From Manihot esculenta (taxonomy: Eukaryota; Streptophyta; Magnoliopsida; Malpighiales; Euphorbiaceae), in NCBI RefSeq assembly GCF_001659605.2, contig NC_035172.2:19221051-19285050 (forward strand): a stretch of DNA of 64,000 nucleotides, read 5' to 3'. A program made the position numbers and the translations under genes. Positions 34,368 through 46,970 of the stretch are shown here, one piece after another. Below the pieces are notes generated by a model, which worked only from the letters and a program-made list of their open reading frames with translations, searched no databases and was not told where the DNA came from. Positions within the stretch are counted from its first letter, which is position 1; each line of letters starts with the position of its first letter.

Positions 34368-35618
34368 GAACATTCGTCCCTGAATGTTCTACAAACAAAC
34401 AGGCGATCTCAAAACATAACATCAATCATACATGAACATGCAAGCAAAACCTAAAAACCTCTCTCCTAAAAGAGAGACACAGGTACTACTAGAGTATGGA
34501 CTCCCGGGTCTTCCAAACACACCTTCCACAAGAAACACCTTAGCAATACCCAACCTTCTCCTGAAACTCCACTGGCTTCCACTGCGCTTCTCTGATCCTT
34601 ACTCTCTTCTCTTCATCTTTACTAACTGGCTTCTTCTCACTACTAACCCAAAACTAACTCTAACTCTCGCAGGTAGTACCCGGATTTCAGATCTATCTTG
34701 GAAAACAAACAGCTCCTGCTAGCTGATCCAATAGATCATCAATCCTGCATGGGAATACCTGCCCTTGGTAGTGACCTTGGTCAACTGCTTACAGTTGTTA
34801 CAAAGTCTCAAGGATTCATCCTTCTTTTCCCACCACCACACTGGAACAATCCATGGTGAGGTACTAGGTCGGATAAAACCCCTTGTCTACCAAGTCTCGC
34901 CCCTACTCTGACTACTACCTCTCTCTAACAACTGGCACTGAGGCTGGTTCCCGGACCCGACTACTAAACCCTCAAACAAGAGCTAGAACCCTCTGACAAC
35001 CCCTCCTACTCACCCTACGAACCTGACAGGCTGACATTAAACCTCTAGGCATCCCTACTGTGTTCCCTCAGAAGAAAACCTCTGACCCATCCCGTCCTCT
35101 GAACCTGACTACCTTGTCTCTGCAGACCCAGATAGCACTACGAGTAGAAAAACCCAGTCCAACCCCAAACTAACGTCCAGACAGTCAAGTCTAGGACCTC
35201 AAAGTCGGGTGGAAGGCATCTACCCTCAGCAGTCACAGAACTGAACCGGCAGACTGACTCTGCCACAGATGGATCACACGTGAGTCCACCGACCCAAAGA
35301 GAACACTCTAGCCCAGAAGCTATCAACTCAACCTCTCGACGGCTCCTAGAGCAACTAAAGAAAGAGAACCACCAGAGTTCACAAAACATACACATCAGAA
35401 CATTCAAAAGTGAGCGTACCTGGCACCACTGTGTTCGATGTGTCTGCCTCTTGTTGAGCTTGGGTGAAGATCCGAGCTGGAGCTGACGGACCTTCTCCAC
35501 AGAAACCTGCTGAAGAAGAGGCTGCTCCTCTTCCTCCGCCTCGACCACCAACCTGAAACATGGCTGGAGCTACTGGCTGAGCCGCTCTACCTGAAGCTGC
35601 TTGCTGGGACGGAGCCAA
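34368..35618 (-). pseudogene. TK5 protease and RT scraps
   Basis: Minus-strand pieces match TK2: the Gag end and pre-protease region (RGRG-like, PARIFTQAQQEADTSNTVV, about 35400-35600), part of the protease with the ILGMDW region damaged (about 35140-35350), and RT scraps near 34680-34900 (the PSTSPW and IDLRS regions). All are separated by deletions and frame breaks. Nothing of RNase H or the integrase core is visible. Confidence 0.75.
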
Positions 35619-35657
35619 CCTGGGTGCAGTGGGACACTCACGTACTATGTGCCCCTC

Positions 35658-36215
35658 CTATCCGCATCTGTAACATACATTAGTCCCATAACGGCAGACT
35701 CCCTTGTGCGGCCTTCCGCACCTCATACATTCCGTAGTAGCTGAACCAGAGCTCGAACCACCACCAAAGCCCAAACTAGCCTTCAAATTCTTCCAGAACT
35801 TCTTCTTCGACCTTCTGAGGCCTCTGCTCCACTTTTTCATGGTGTTCCCCCACCTTTTATCTCTTGAGGCGGCCGTACTCAGAGTGGAGGGATCAATCCC
35901 CCCTGAACTTGAGATTCTGGAATCTTGAGTCTGAGCATCCTCCCGAGAATCTCCCATGCCTTCTTCTAGCACTCTGATTCCCAAACTGACTTCTCTTCTC
36001 TGAACCTCCAACTCCACTTCCCTCACACTAGCTGACATTCTTCTTGGAGCCATTCCTTCTCTGCTTGCATCAAAAGACCTTCCAGGGACCCTTGATGTTC
36101 CCCATCTGCTAACTCCCCACGACTGCGCTCTTGGCAGAGCAGGGGGAAAGGTGTCCATACCTTCCCTCTCAGATGGAACTCCAGTCGATTCCACAGATCG
36201 ACGAGCACCTCGCAT
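35658..36215 (-). pseudogene. TK5 Gag without capsid domain
   Basis: It starts MRGARRSVESTGVPS (M at 36215), followed by an acidic region, a basic stretch (KKFWKNLKASLGFGGGSSSG) and MRCGRPHKGVC. It ends at a TAG in the middle of the CX2CX4HX4C knuckle (CYRCG-stop); TK2 and TK3 have a Gln CAG there. As in TK3 and TK4 the capsid-like domain is missing. About 185 residues precede the stop, against about 430 to the same point in TK2. Confidence 0.86.
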
Positions 36216-36526
36216 TCTGGCTCCTCTGAAGAACAACACACAAGCATATAAGCAATCATTAGCATCATACGGTTCATATGAAAACACATGAACCTGCAAC
36301 ATACATAGCATACATAGCATATCATACATAACATTAATGCACATGCATAAAATCATGGCATTCTACATCATTATTCATACAAGACAGGACTCTACATCCT
36401 ATCCTAGTGGACATGATTTTGCCTATTGTGCTTGCCCTTCTATGACCTCTAAACCAACCTCTTTCAGATGTGGGATATCTCTAATCCTTGAGCATTTTTG
36501 CTCAACACACCATACTGATGAGGCCC

Positions 36527-36541
36527 AAAGCTCTGATACCA
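36527..36541 (-). other. TK5 primer-binding site, initiator-Met tRNA
   Basis: Minus-strand TGGTATCAGAGCTTT, 3 bp from the 5' LTR. Confidence 0.9.
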
Positions 36542-36544
36542 CTC

Positions 36545-39084
36545 TGTAACGACTCGGAAACCGATACCCCTCTGTAACGGCCCGAACCGCCACCGGCGCT
36601 AGGATCCAGATCGGCTTAAGGCCGCCGGGACCCGTAGCAAGCCAAACATACCTCCTATCACCTGTTCAAATCCCAAACATGATCAAAACTTTAACATAAA
36701 AGACTGAAACATAAGATGTATAGACCGAGCTTGACCTGTATGCAACATACCTGGAAACATAAAGAACCCCCTACTAGAGCCCTCAAAACTCTAGCTGGGT
36801 CAACATAACATACATCAAGCTGGGATCGCATCCAAAGAACTAGAACCTAACCTGTGCATGCATCAAACCACAAATATAAGACCTCTACTAGGGTCCTCAT
36901 CAAACCATAGCGTGGTAAACAACACATGCCACCAGTTTAGTTCAAACAACTCAACATCTAAAACATTACATACATCATGTATTGAACAGGGACTAACCAA
37001 GTCTTAGGGCCAAGCACAGTTCTAATCCATAAACATAACTCCACTTAACTTTACATTACATTCTCTTACAAATCATTATGTCAATTTACAATATATGTCC
37101 ACACTAAAAGTACTAATCTAATACTATTACATAAGCATAACCTTAACTCTTGAGACTTCCCGATCGACCTCAAACCTGCAACACTAGAGTTAGGGGAGGG
37201 GGGTGAGCTAAAGAGCCCAATGAGTAGAAACAAAGAAAATAATTCATTAATTACATGCTTTCATGAAATGCGTCACAGCACAAATAAATCATATCACGGA
37301 TTGGACCCAACCACCAACATTCCTTCCAGTCTCAGTATGCCCGGCCCGGCCGGGTCTTACAACCTTCGTATGCCTGGCCCGGCCAGGTCTTACAACAACT
37401 GTATGTGTATGCCTGGCCCGACCAGGTCTTACAACATCTCTAGGGCTAGTGGGGTAGTCCTTGGTCCAATCTCCATCAACAGTAAATAATGCAATGCTTC
37501 ATATTCGTGTAACTAGTGCAATCAACCTATTACATATAAACATGATGCATGAGCATGCTTTAGGCATTTGATTTCTTTAAAATAAAAGATTAAGTTAGTT
37601 CTACTCACCTCTGGCAGACGCTGGACTGACTTTGTAACTGCTAACACTGATGGCCTCCTCGATCCCTCGGGTCCGATCCTACACAGTTGGACTCGAATGA
37701 GGTGCCAACACACTCTAAACAACTCATAAACAACTCCCCAAAAACCCCCTAAAACATCATAGAAACATGCATACAGAACACTCATGAAAGGGCTGGACAG
37801 GGCACTTTCGGCGGCAGAAGGTCCCTTCCAGAGACGAAAGTCATGCAGGTTCGGGGGCACCTTCGGCGGCCGAACCCTCTCTCCAGAGACGAAAGTCAGA
37901 CACTTTCGGCGGCTGAACATCACCTTCGGCGGCCGAATGTCTGCTCCAGCTCCGAAACACAACTTTCGGGGGCAAGGTTTGGCGGCCAATCCATGCATCC
38001 AAAGGCAGGTTCGGCGGCCGAAGCTACTTTCGGCGGCCGAACCTGAGTTCTTCCCAGAAGGGCAGAACTCAGCTTCTCATGCATTCAAGCCTCCCAAGCC
38101 TTCCAAACACCCCAAAACAAGCACCCAACCTTACCAAAACATGCATAAACCCTTAACCAAGCACAAAGGAGCTTAAACAAGCTTAAACTCCAACAAAGAA
38201 CATCATAAAGCATACATAAAGAGCTTATGACCCACATAAGCCAAAACCATCAAAACTAGCTTAAACCTCCCTTGCTCTTTCCCAATCATGCATACACTCT
38301 TCCACATGCATAAACTAGCTTAAACCTTCAACCTAACATCACATAAGCATACATAAACAAGCATAAGCATACATTGGGCATAAAACCCACATAAACCTAA
38401 ACATGCATATCTATCCATTAAAACTCCAATAAACTTACTTAAAACTTCATTAAAATACAAGGAAAGCAAGGATCTACACTTACCTCTTGAAGATCGAGGG
38501 GTGGTGCGATCCCTAACTCGGAGGTGTGGAGGATCCAAGCTCCAAAAGCCTCCAAGCTCCCAAAACTCCTACTTAAGCTTCAAATCTTCAAACACAAGGG
38601 CAGAAATCATGAAAAACTTGAGGGATGGGTAGAGAAATCATGAAAACGACCAAAGGAGGGCAAAAACTCACCTGAGCTCGAGAATGGGGAGAATACTCGC
38701 CCATTTCCGATCTGAGGGCTCTTTATAGGTGGCCTGGTCGAAGACCTTCGGCAGCCTAACGTGCCCCCTAAACTCATGCATGTTCGGCGGCCGAACCTTG
38801 GCTCATTCAAACAAAGCTTTCGGAGGACAAAGGCGCTCCCGAAGCCTTCCCATGTTCGGCGGCCGAACTTCACTTTCGGCGGCCGAACCTGGCAAATGCC
38901 TCCTTAGTCTTTTCTTTTTAAAACTCAATTCTTTTTCCATTTAAAACCATAAAATCAGTAAAAACATTTTAGAAAACACATTTTACCCCTCTAAAAGCCT
39001 CTGGCATCTTCAGAATTCCAGATTCCAACGGAGATTCCGCTGGAAGGTAGGGATTCCGATGCCGGAATCTAGCCGGGTATTACA
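36545..39084 (-). repeat. TK5 5' LTR (2540 bp)
   Basis: Close match to 31813-34351 with scattered substitutions, so it is older than TK4. TATAAAG (minus) lies at 38721-38727. The outer end is doubled (TGTAACGACTCGG, then TGTAACGG 28 bp later). Confidence 0.93.
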
Positions 39085-39823
39085 AAAACCTAATAAATAG
39101 AACCTGTATTAATCCCTTTGTCATATGATATCTAGTTTGAATATAAGTTATGGTCAATGTCAAACTTATAATGTTCAAACTTATGATTTCTCAATCTCTA
39201 AGTAGACTGATAAAACCAAATGATATTGATCACACTATCAATTCATTTGAGTACAGCCATGTATTTCTTAGTCTCACTTATCGAGGGGCCCAGAAGATAT
39301 CTCTCTCAAAAAGAGGGACAAATTCTATCTTGATTGTTCAATATCCTATATATCTTGATTGTTCAATATCCTCTACATAATTTCTATTATGCTCAATCAT
39401 AACCTTTATGATTATCCGACTAAAGACAATGTTTGGTTATATCAAAACACAACAGTCCTTATGTTGGAAACTATAATAATCTCAAGTCAAAGGATTAAGA
39501 CATAACTACTTTGAGATTCACTTATGACAATAATTCATGTAGTAATCTCAATGCGGGTCCATCCAATACTTTGTTCTCTAACAAGTATCTATGATTATTG
39601 AATTATATCAACATATACATAATCATCTCATGATTATTAATCAATAATCATACTGATCATATTTTATTATTATCACAGTAATAATAAGTAACTAGGAATG
39701 TTAATCATTATCATGTAACATGCAAACAAATAATAATAATAATAAAACCTCTTTTATTAATAACCAAAATGACATACAAAAAGGTTCAAGATAATGACCT
39801 AGGGCAAATACACTAACAGTAAA

Positions 39824-40349
39824 AGGCTAAGAAACCCGTCAAGGCTGTATAATGCCAAGGATCTCGTAAGCGATAGAAAATTTTCGAAAGCTCGCAAAGA
39901 GATTTGGTGCCAAAATCTTGTCAAGGCTGTAAAAGGCCAGGCTGTATAATGCCAAGTAACTCGTAAGGGATAGAAAAATGCTTGAAAGCTCGCAAAGGCA
40001 TTTGGTACCAAAAGCTCGTTAGGGCTGTAAAAGGCCATGAAACCCGTCAGGGCTGTATAATTCTAAGGAGCTTGTAAGGGTTATAAAAATGCTCGGATGC
40101 TCGCAAAGGCATTTGGTGCCGAAAAGCTCGTCAGGGCTGTAAAAGGCCAGGAAGCCTGTCAAGGCTGTATAAGACTAAGGAGCTCGTAAAGGCTAGAAAA
40201 ATATTTAGAAGCTCACAACATTGTGACACAATAAACATGGTAGTCAACATCAAAAGGCTAGAAACCAATCCTGAGGGGTCACATGCCCTAGACCTTGAGA
40301 AAAGATATCCCCTTCGAATATGAAAAAACAAAGACTAGTGGGGGACCTC
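39824..40349 (+). repeat. TT1 second tandem array, remaining units, and purine tract
   Basis: Units of about 100-110 bp with GCTCGCAAAGGCATTTGGTGCC, AAAGCTCGTCAGGGCTGTAAAAGGCC and GGAGCTCGTAAGGG, continuing from 31096. After 40200 it passes into the 3' end sequence; GTGGGGGACCTC (40339-40349) is a good polypurine tract before the LTR. Confidence 0.85.
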
Positions 40350-40900
40350 TGATACTACATAACAACCGCCAAAAGCAAGTCATAAGTTGTCGTCACGAGA
40401 TAGGTCCAAGTGGCAATGGTCCAGTGAGCCACAGACGCGATCTATCCCGAAATAAGGAAGATCTGGACACTTTAGCACTCGTGTTATCACTAAAAGACTG
40501 GCCTCTCTTAACAGGACAAGTCTCAGCATGAAGTTACCATTTGCAATCGTGGCCTGGCATATCACCATTATATCTATGATTGTAGGATTTTCATCTAAAT
40601 AGCTGAGGACATCCCATATCAAACAGATGCCCGAATTACCGTTGGATTGTCAGAGAAATACTATACTCATCCTGATCTCTTATGGTACAAAAAGGAGAAA
40701 AAACATAGAGAGAAAAGTACGCAATTCTTGAACACTAAAACTCTAAACGTTTCTTTAAATTTTCTCTCATTCGGTTACTAAGCGTCGGAGTGGCTGTCAT
40801 GGGTACCCACCACTACTTCATGTTGTCTCCCTTGCAGGTCCTAGCTAATTACAGTGCAGCTCTGTTCTGTCCACAGTCACCGGTTTACATCTCAGCTACA
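40350..40900 (+). repeat. TT1 3' LTR (about 551 bp)
   Basis: It starts TGATACTACATAACAACC just after the purine tract and ends ...CTCAGCTACA. It has a Tat-like short length. A diverged second copy lies at 44526-45082. The LTR end is set by comparison of the two copies. Confidence 0.8.
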
Positions 40901-42006
40901 TCAAAAAGAAAAAAAAATAATATTTTTTTTTAAGAAAAAAATATTTTAATTTAATTAATCTAAAAATTAAAAAAAATGGTAAGAGAGAGTTTAATAATAG
41001 TTAAATTAAAGTTAACGAAATTTCAAAAAAGTTAAAGTGGAGTAATTAAATTGAAAATATAATAAAATTGACGAATTACTAATGAAAATTATTTTAGTGG
41101 CATAGAATTTTCTGAAACATTAGATGCTCTTGCGATTTTACACATGTATGTATATATATAAGTATGAATGACTTGTGTAATATAATTATTTTTTCTTAAT
41201 TTTAGATTTTAATTATATTTTTAATTTAATTACTTAATTTATTTTTTTAAAAAAAACTCATTCAATTTTAAGTTTATTATCATAAAACTTCTTGATTACA
41301 TGTTGCTAATTAAAAAAAATAAAAATATATTATTATCTCTTTTCTCCAATAATTTTTTTCAATTTTTTCTTTTGCTATTTAAAAAAATATATTAATAGTT
41401 TTAACATAAAAAAACTTTTAAATTTTTAAATTTCAAACTAAAATATTATTTATTGAATATACTATTTATTTTAAGATATTATTTTATTATTATTATTATT
41501 ATTATTATTAATGAGAGAATTTTTTCATTTCAATTATTATCCAATTATACCGTTAAGATCTTCTATGACTTACTATTGAAAATTAAAAAAAATTATTTAA
41601 TCATTTACATGGGTAGTATAAGCGACTTTCTGAAACATTCAACTCTTTTGAAATTTCCTAGCGTTACGTGTATATATGTGAATGATTAGTATAATAGCAA
41701 TACTTTCTCTTAATTTTAGATTTTAGTTATATTTTCAATTTAATCAATCAATTTAAATTTTTTCTTTTAAAACACTTTCAATTTTAATTTTTTTATCATG
41801 AAATTCATTATTACTTATTATTGCATACCTTCTAATTTAAAAAATAAAAAAAATAATTTTTATCTCTTTTCTCCCATAATTTTTATTTAATTTTTTTCTT
41901 TCTCTCTTATAAAAAAATATATCAATAATTTTGACACAAATTTTTTTTAAATATTTAAATTTCAAACTAAAATATTATTTGTTAAATATAATATTAATTT
42001 TAAGAA

Positions 42007-42064
<58 letters not shown>
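42007..42064. repeat. (ATT)n microsatellite
   Basis: An uninterrupted TTA/ATT run of about 58 bp; shorter ones lie near 41480-41510 and 46142-46174. Confidence 0.95.
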
Positions 42065-42067
<3 letters not shown>

Positions 42068-43744
42068 AGAGATATGTTTATTTTGTTTGTGTCATTTATT
42101 CTCCAATTATACTGCCAAGATCTTCCAACATATTTTAATATGTGAAAACTTTTTTTTTAAACAATGTCGATTGCTAACATTTAATAAAGTGTACGAATGG
42201 AAAACAAGGAAAAAAAAAATACGGCATTGAATTAGTTTATTTTCATTATTTATTGCATTATTTTATTTTTATTTATTTTATTTTAAATATTAATATTAAA
42301 TAATTATTCTCATTAAATAAAATATTTAAATTATTTTTAATAAAAATAAATTATATTTTAATCTCTAAATTTTAGTATAATTAATAAATTAATTTTTATA
42401 TTTTTAAAATCAATCACTTAAATTTCTGAATTTTGTTTCTATAAAAATTGAAATTTTTTATCCATAAAATCTTATTAAGTCAACGAATAAAATATAGTTA
42501 GTGGTGGGAGATAACTTTTTATTTCTAAAATACCCTAATTTCTAGATTTACCAATTGTTTATCATAATACCTTAAACACTCAGCTCTCGATGCTTCAGCT
42601 CCAACTCTCAAATCTTGGAATTGTATGTATTGATGCTCAACAAGTGGAATCCTTCTATAATTATTTATTTTCTATAAATGATATAAAACATTTGGCTTGC
42701 ACAGAAAATAAGTACTAGATGAATTTGATATGTTTCCCAGCAAGCACACAACCTGAGATACATAGATACACTGAACATTGGTAATTCTAACTAGATGGAA
42801 ACTTTGATTATAGAAAGAAGATTTGTGTCCTTCACTCGAAGTATTATAACTCTATAAAAAAATTAAGCTCTCGCCTTGAAAACATTTAACAAGATAAATC
42901 AGTAAGGCAAAGCACGTAAGCAAGAGATTCACAGAAATGGGGCTCTCTGAAGGCAATTCACTTGTTACTGTTATCTAAACAACAGTAAGCACATCTATCC
43001 ACCACAAGCAATTGTTTAAGTTCCTTCCTCCACTGCTCCGATTGATTGGCTTGTAATCCATTGTTAATTACACTAAAATTCATGTACTAAAGTGTAATTT
43101 ATCTTTTTAATTATAATGATTATAATATTAAAATATTATTAGTGTTTATAGTAATATTTAAAACTTTATGAATTACTACTATTTAGCTAATATTTAAATA
43201 TTTTTTGTTATTAATTTCATGGAAAAATAAATAAGAAAAATATAAAAGTTTAATTCTATTTAAAAGAATTAAAAGTTTATATTCAATTATTAGAAATAAT
43301 AAAAATTAATTATATATACAATGTTGTTAGTATAAATATATTATTATTGGTTAAGATATTTCAAATCTATTAAATTTTGATTAAAAATGATAAAATTATG
43401 TAAAAAATAGGGAAAAGAAAATATATTTTAATTGAATTAATCTATAAATCTGCAACACGAAGTAAGAGTTTAATGATACTTAAATTAAAATTAAAGGAAG
43501 GTTAAGAAAAAAAATAAAATTGAGTGATTAAATTAAAAATATAATAAAGTTGAGGGATTACTAATGAAAATTATCCTAGTGGCTTGCAATTAATTATTTG
43601 TTTATAGGTAAGAATTTTCTCTGTAAAAGGGAGAGAAGTTTCTGTGACCTATAATTGAAAATAAAAAAAAAATTATTTAATCATTTAAATGGTAGTATAT
43701 GCAACTTTCAGAAACATTAGACACTATTGAGATTTTCCACACAT

Positions 43745-43746
<2 letters not shown>

Positions 43747-43795
<49 letters not shown>
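43747..43795. repeat. (TA)n microsatellite
   Basis: About 24 TA dinucleotides; the equivalent place in the downstream duplicate (45812-45857) carries another TA run. Confidence 0.95.
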
Positions 43796-43798
<3 letters not shown>

Positions 43799-43939
43799 TG
43801 ATTCGAATAATAACATGACTTTCTCTTAATTTTTATTTTAAATACTTTCAACTTTAATTTTATTATCATAAAATTCATTGTTATTATTATTATAAATTTT
43901 TAAATTAAATAATAATAATAAAAATAATAAATTTAATAC

Positions 43940-44525
43940 CAAAAGCTCGCAGAGACATTTAGTGTCAAAAGTTTGTTTGGATGTAAAAGGTCAAGAAGTC
44001 CGTTAGAGCTATATAATACCAAAGAGCCCATAAAGAATAAAAAAAATATCTGAAAGCACACAAAAGCATTTGGTGCCAAAAGCTCATCAATATTGTAAAA
44101 GGGCAGGAAGACTCTCAGGGCTGTATAATGCTAAAGAGCTCGTAAGGAATAGAAAAATGAATGAAAACTTGTAATGACATTTGGTGCCAAAGCTCGTTAG
44201 GGCTGTAAAAGACTAGAAAGCCCATCAGGACTGTATAATTTTAAGGAGCTCGTAAGAATTAGAAAAATACTCGGAAGCTCGCAAAAGCATTTGGTGCCGA
44301 AAACTTGTCAGGACTGTAAAAGGTCATGAAGCCCGTTAGGGCTGTATAAGATCAAGGAGCTCATAAAGGCTAAAAAAATGTTTGGAAACTCGCAACATTG
44401 TGGCACGATAAACATGGCAGCCGACATCAAAAGGCTAGAAACTGATCTTGAGGGGCTACGTGCCCTGGACCTCAAGAAAATATCCCCTTTAAATCTGAAG
44501 AAATAAAGACTAGCAAAGGGACTTC
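43940..44525 (+). repeat. Second copy of the TT1 tandem array
   Basis: Diverged units of the 100-110-bp family (GCATTTGGTGCCAAAAGCTC, GGGCTGTATAATGC), parallel to 39824-40349. The purine tract before the LTR is degraded (GCAAAGGGACTTC). Confidence 0.83.
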
Positions 44526-45082
44526 TGCTGCTACATAACAACTGCCAAAAAGCAAGTCATGAGTTGTCGTCATGAGATAGGTCCACGTGGCAATGGTCTG
44601 GTGAGTCACAGACACGGTTCATCTCGAAGTACGGAAAATTCGAACACCTTAATACTCGTGTTATCACTAAAAGACTTGTCCCTCCCTTAATAGGCAAGTC
44701 TCGACACGAAATTACCATTAGCAAACGCGGCCTGGCATTATCTCCATTATACCTATGATTGTGGGATTTCCATCTAAATAGCTGAGGATGTCCCATATAA
44801 AGCAGAGGACAAAATTACTACCGGATTGTCAGAGAAATACTATACTCATCCTAATCTCCTATAATATAAAAGGAAAATAATCATAGAGACAAAGGTACGT
44901 AATTATTGAACACTAAAGTTTTAAACGTTTTTTTACACTTTTTCTCATCCTGTTACAAACTTGAGTATCAGAGTGGCTGCCATGAATATTCACCATCACC
45001 TCACGGTGTTTCCCTTGCAGGTCCTAACCAATTGCAGTTTAGTTTCATTTCGCCTATGTTTTCAGTTTAAATTTCAGCTGCA
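44526..45082 (+). repeat. Second copy of the TT1 LTR (about 557 bp)
   Basis: It parallels 40350-40900 throughout (TGCTGCTACATAACAACTGCC... to ...TTTCAGCTGCA), with many substitutions. A TATAAAAGG lies near 44870. It is preceded by 3'-UTR repeats, not an internal start, so it is a copied 3' end and not a 5' LTR. Confidence 0.8.
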
Positions 45083-45811
45083 TAAAAAAAAATATTTTAA
45101 TTAAAAAAATAAAATTTTAATTGAATTAATCTAGAAATCTGTAAAAGATGGTAAGAGGAAATTTAATGATAGTTAAATTAAAGTTAAATAAATTTAAAAA
45201 AATTAAAATTGAGTAATTAAATTTAAAATATAATAAAGTTGAGGAATTACTAATGAAAATATTTTAGTGGCTTAAAATTTTCTGAAACATTAGATGCTCT
45301 TCGGATTTTACACATGTTATATATATATATGAATGACTCGTGTAATAGAATTATTTTTTCTTAATTTTAGATTTTAGATCATATTTTTAATTTAATCACT
45401 TAATTTAATTTTTTTTAAACTTCTTCAACTATAATTTTATTATCATAAAATTTTTTAATTACATATTACTAATTTAAAAAAATAAAAAATATTATTATCT
45501 CTTTTCTCTAATTTTTTTTTAATTTTTTTCTTTCGCTATTTAAAAAAAAGCATATTAATGGTTTTAATATAAAAAAATTTTTAAATTTTTAAATTTTAAA
45601 CTAAAATATTATTTGTTAAATATACTATTTATTTTAAGATATTATTATTATTACTAATGAGAGAATTTTTTTTCATTTCAATTATTACCCAATTATACTG
45701 TTCAGATCTTCTGTGACTTACTATTGAAAACTAAAAAAATTTATTTAATCATCTACAAGGGTAGTATAAGCTACTTTCTGAAACATTCAACTCTATTGAA
45801 ATTTCCTAGCG

Positions 45812-45860
<49 letters not shown>

Positions 45861-46970
45861 AATGATTCGTATAATAACATTACTTCTTTTTTTTTTTAAT
45901 TCTCTCTATTTTAATTTTATTATCATAAAACTCATTGTTATTTATTATTATTATTACAGGTTTTTAAATTAAAAAAATAATAAAAAATATTTTTATCTTT
46001 TTTTTCCCATAATTTTTTTTTCAATTTTTTTCTTTTGCTCTTTCAAAAAAATATATTAATAGTTTTAGCACTAAAAATTTTTAAATTTTATAATTTCAAA
46101 AAAAATATTATTTATTAAATATACTATTAATTTTAAGAAATTATTGTTATTATTATTATTATTATTATTATTAAGAGATGTTTTCATTTTGTGTGTTTCA
46201 TTTGTTTTCCAATTATACTGTCAAGACTTTCTAACATATTTCAACATGTGAAAACTTTTTTTAACCATGTTGGTTGTTAAAATTTATCAAAAGTATACAA
46301 TTAAAAGAAAAGGTAAAGAATTCAGAGGTTTAGTTCGGTGGAAAGTACATCCGAAAAATTTCAGATTTTATTCTCCAATTTCCGATCTCTATTTTAGAAA
46401 AAAAATAAAATAATTTAGCACATTAAATTAGTTTATTTTCATTATTTATTGTAATATTTTATTTTTATTCATTTTATTTTTTATATTATTAAATAAATAT
46501 TTTAATCAGATAAAATATTTGAATTATTTTTAATAATAGTAACTTATAATAATTATAATATTACAATATTATTAATATTTGTAATAATATTTAAAAAATT
46601 GTGAATTACTGCTATATAGTTAATATTTGAATATTTATTTATTATTTAATTTTATAAAAAATAAATAAAAAGAGTATAAAAATTTTAGTTCTATTTAAAA
46701 GAATTTAAAAGTTTATATTCAATAATTAGAAATAATAGAAATTGATTTATAAATAATGTTGTTAGTATAAATATATTATTATTAGTTAAAATATCTAAAT
46801 TCTATTAAATTTTGATTAAAAAAGATTATGTAAGAAGTACGGAAAGAGAAATAATATTTTAATTGAATTATTCTAGAAGAAACAGAAGGTAAGAGAGAGT
46901 TTAATGCTGTTTAAATTAATGTTAAAGGAGTTTTAAGAAAGAAATTAAAGTTAGAGAGACTATTTGTCAA
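45083..46970. repeat. AT-rich region, second copy
   Basis: Matches 40901-43600 in order (for example CTGAAACATTAGATGCTC near 45282) but lacks the block at 42350-43085. Contains (TA)n at 45812-45857. No coding sequence is seen. Confidence 0.6.

Larger units (their letters stand above)
31813..39084 (-). mobile_element. TK5: non-autonomous Tekay-type element
   Basis: 7272 bp on the minus strand, TSD AAAAC (31808-31812 and 39085-39089). The 5' LTR is 36545-39084 and the 3' LTR 31813-34351 (2540 and 2539 bp). The primer site is at 36527-36541 and the internal region is 2193 bp. It keeps a capsid-less gag and scraps of protease and RT; there is no RNase H or integrase core. Structure parallels TK4 with more internal sequence left. 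Confidence 0.94.
31097..39818 (-). mobile_element. CP1: copia-type solo LTR (minus strand), split by TK5
   Basis: The LTR occupies 31097-31812 and 39090-39818, about 1445 bp without TK5. On the minus strand it starts TGTTAGTGTATTTGCCC and ends ...GGGTTTGCTAACA. GTAAA at 31092-31096 and 39819-39823 is the TSD. The TGTTAG/CTAACA ends and the early AT-rich trinucleotide tract look like Ty1/copia LTRs; no coding region is attached, so the assignment rests on the ends only. Confidence 0.75.
40901..43939. repeat. AT-rich non-coding region, duplicated downstream
   Basis: Very AT-rich, without credible coding sequence. It contains diverged direct repeats about 520 bp apart (CTGAAACATTAGATGCTC near 41113 and CTGAAACATTCAACTC near 41631) and a further related block at 43440-43760. 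Similar sequence recurs at 45083-46970. About 700 bp at 42350-43085 seems to be present in this copy only. Confidence 0.6.

Noticed and set aside
40901..43939. Matrix-attachment region or origin
   Set aside because: AT-richness and TA/ATT runs alone are not enough evidence.
44526..45082. 5' LTR of a second Tat element
   Set aside because: It is preceded by 3'-UTR repeats and followed by AT-rich DNA, with no primer site, so it is a duplicated 3' end.
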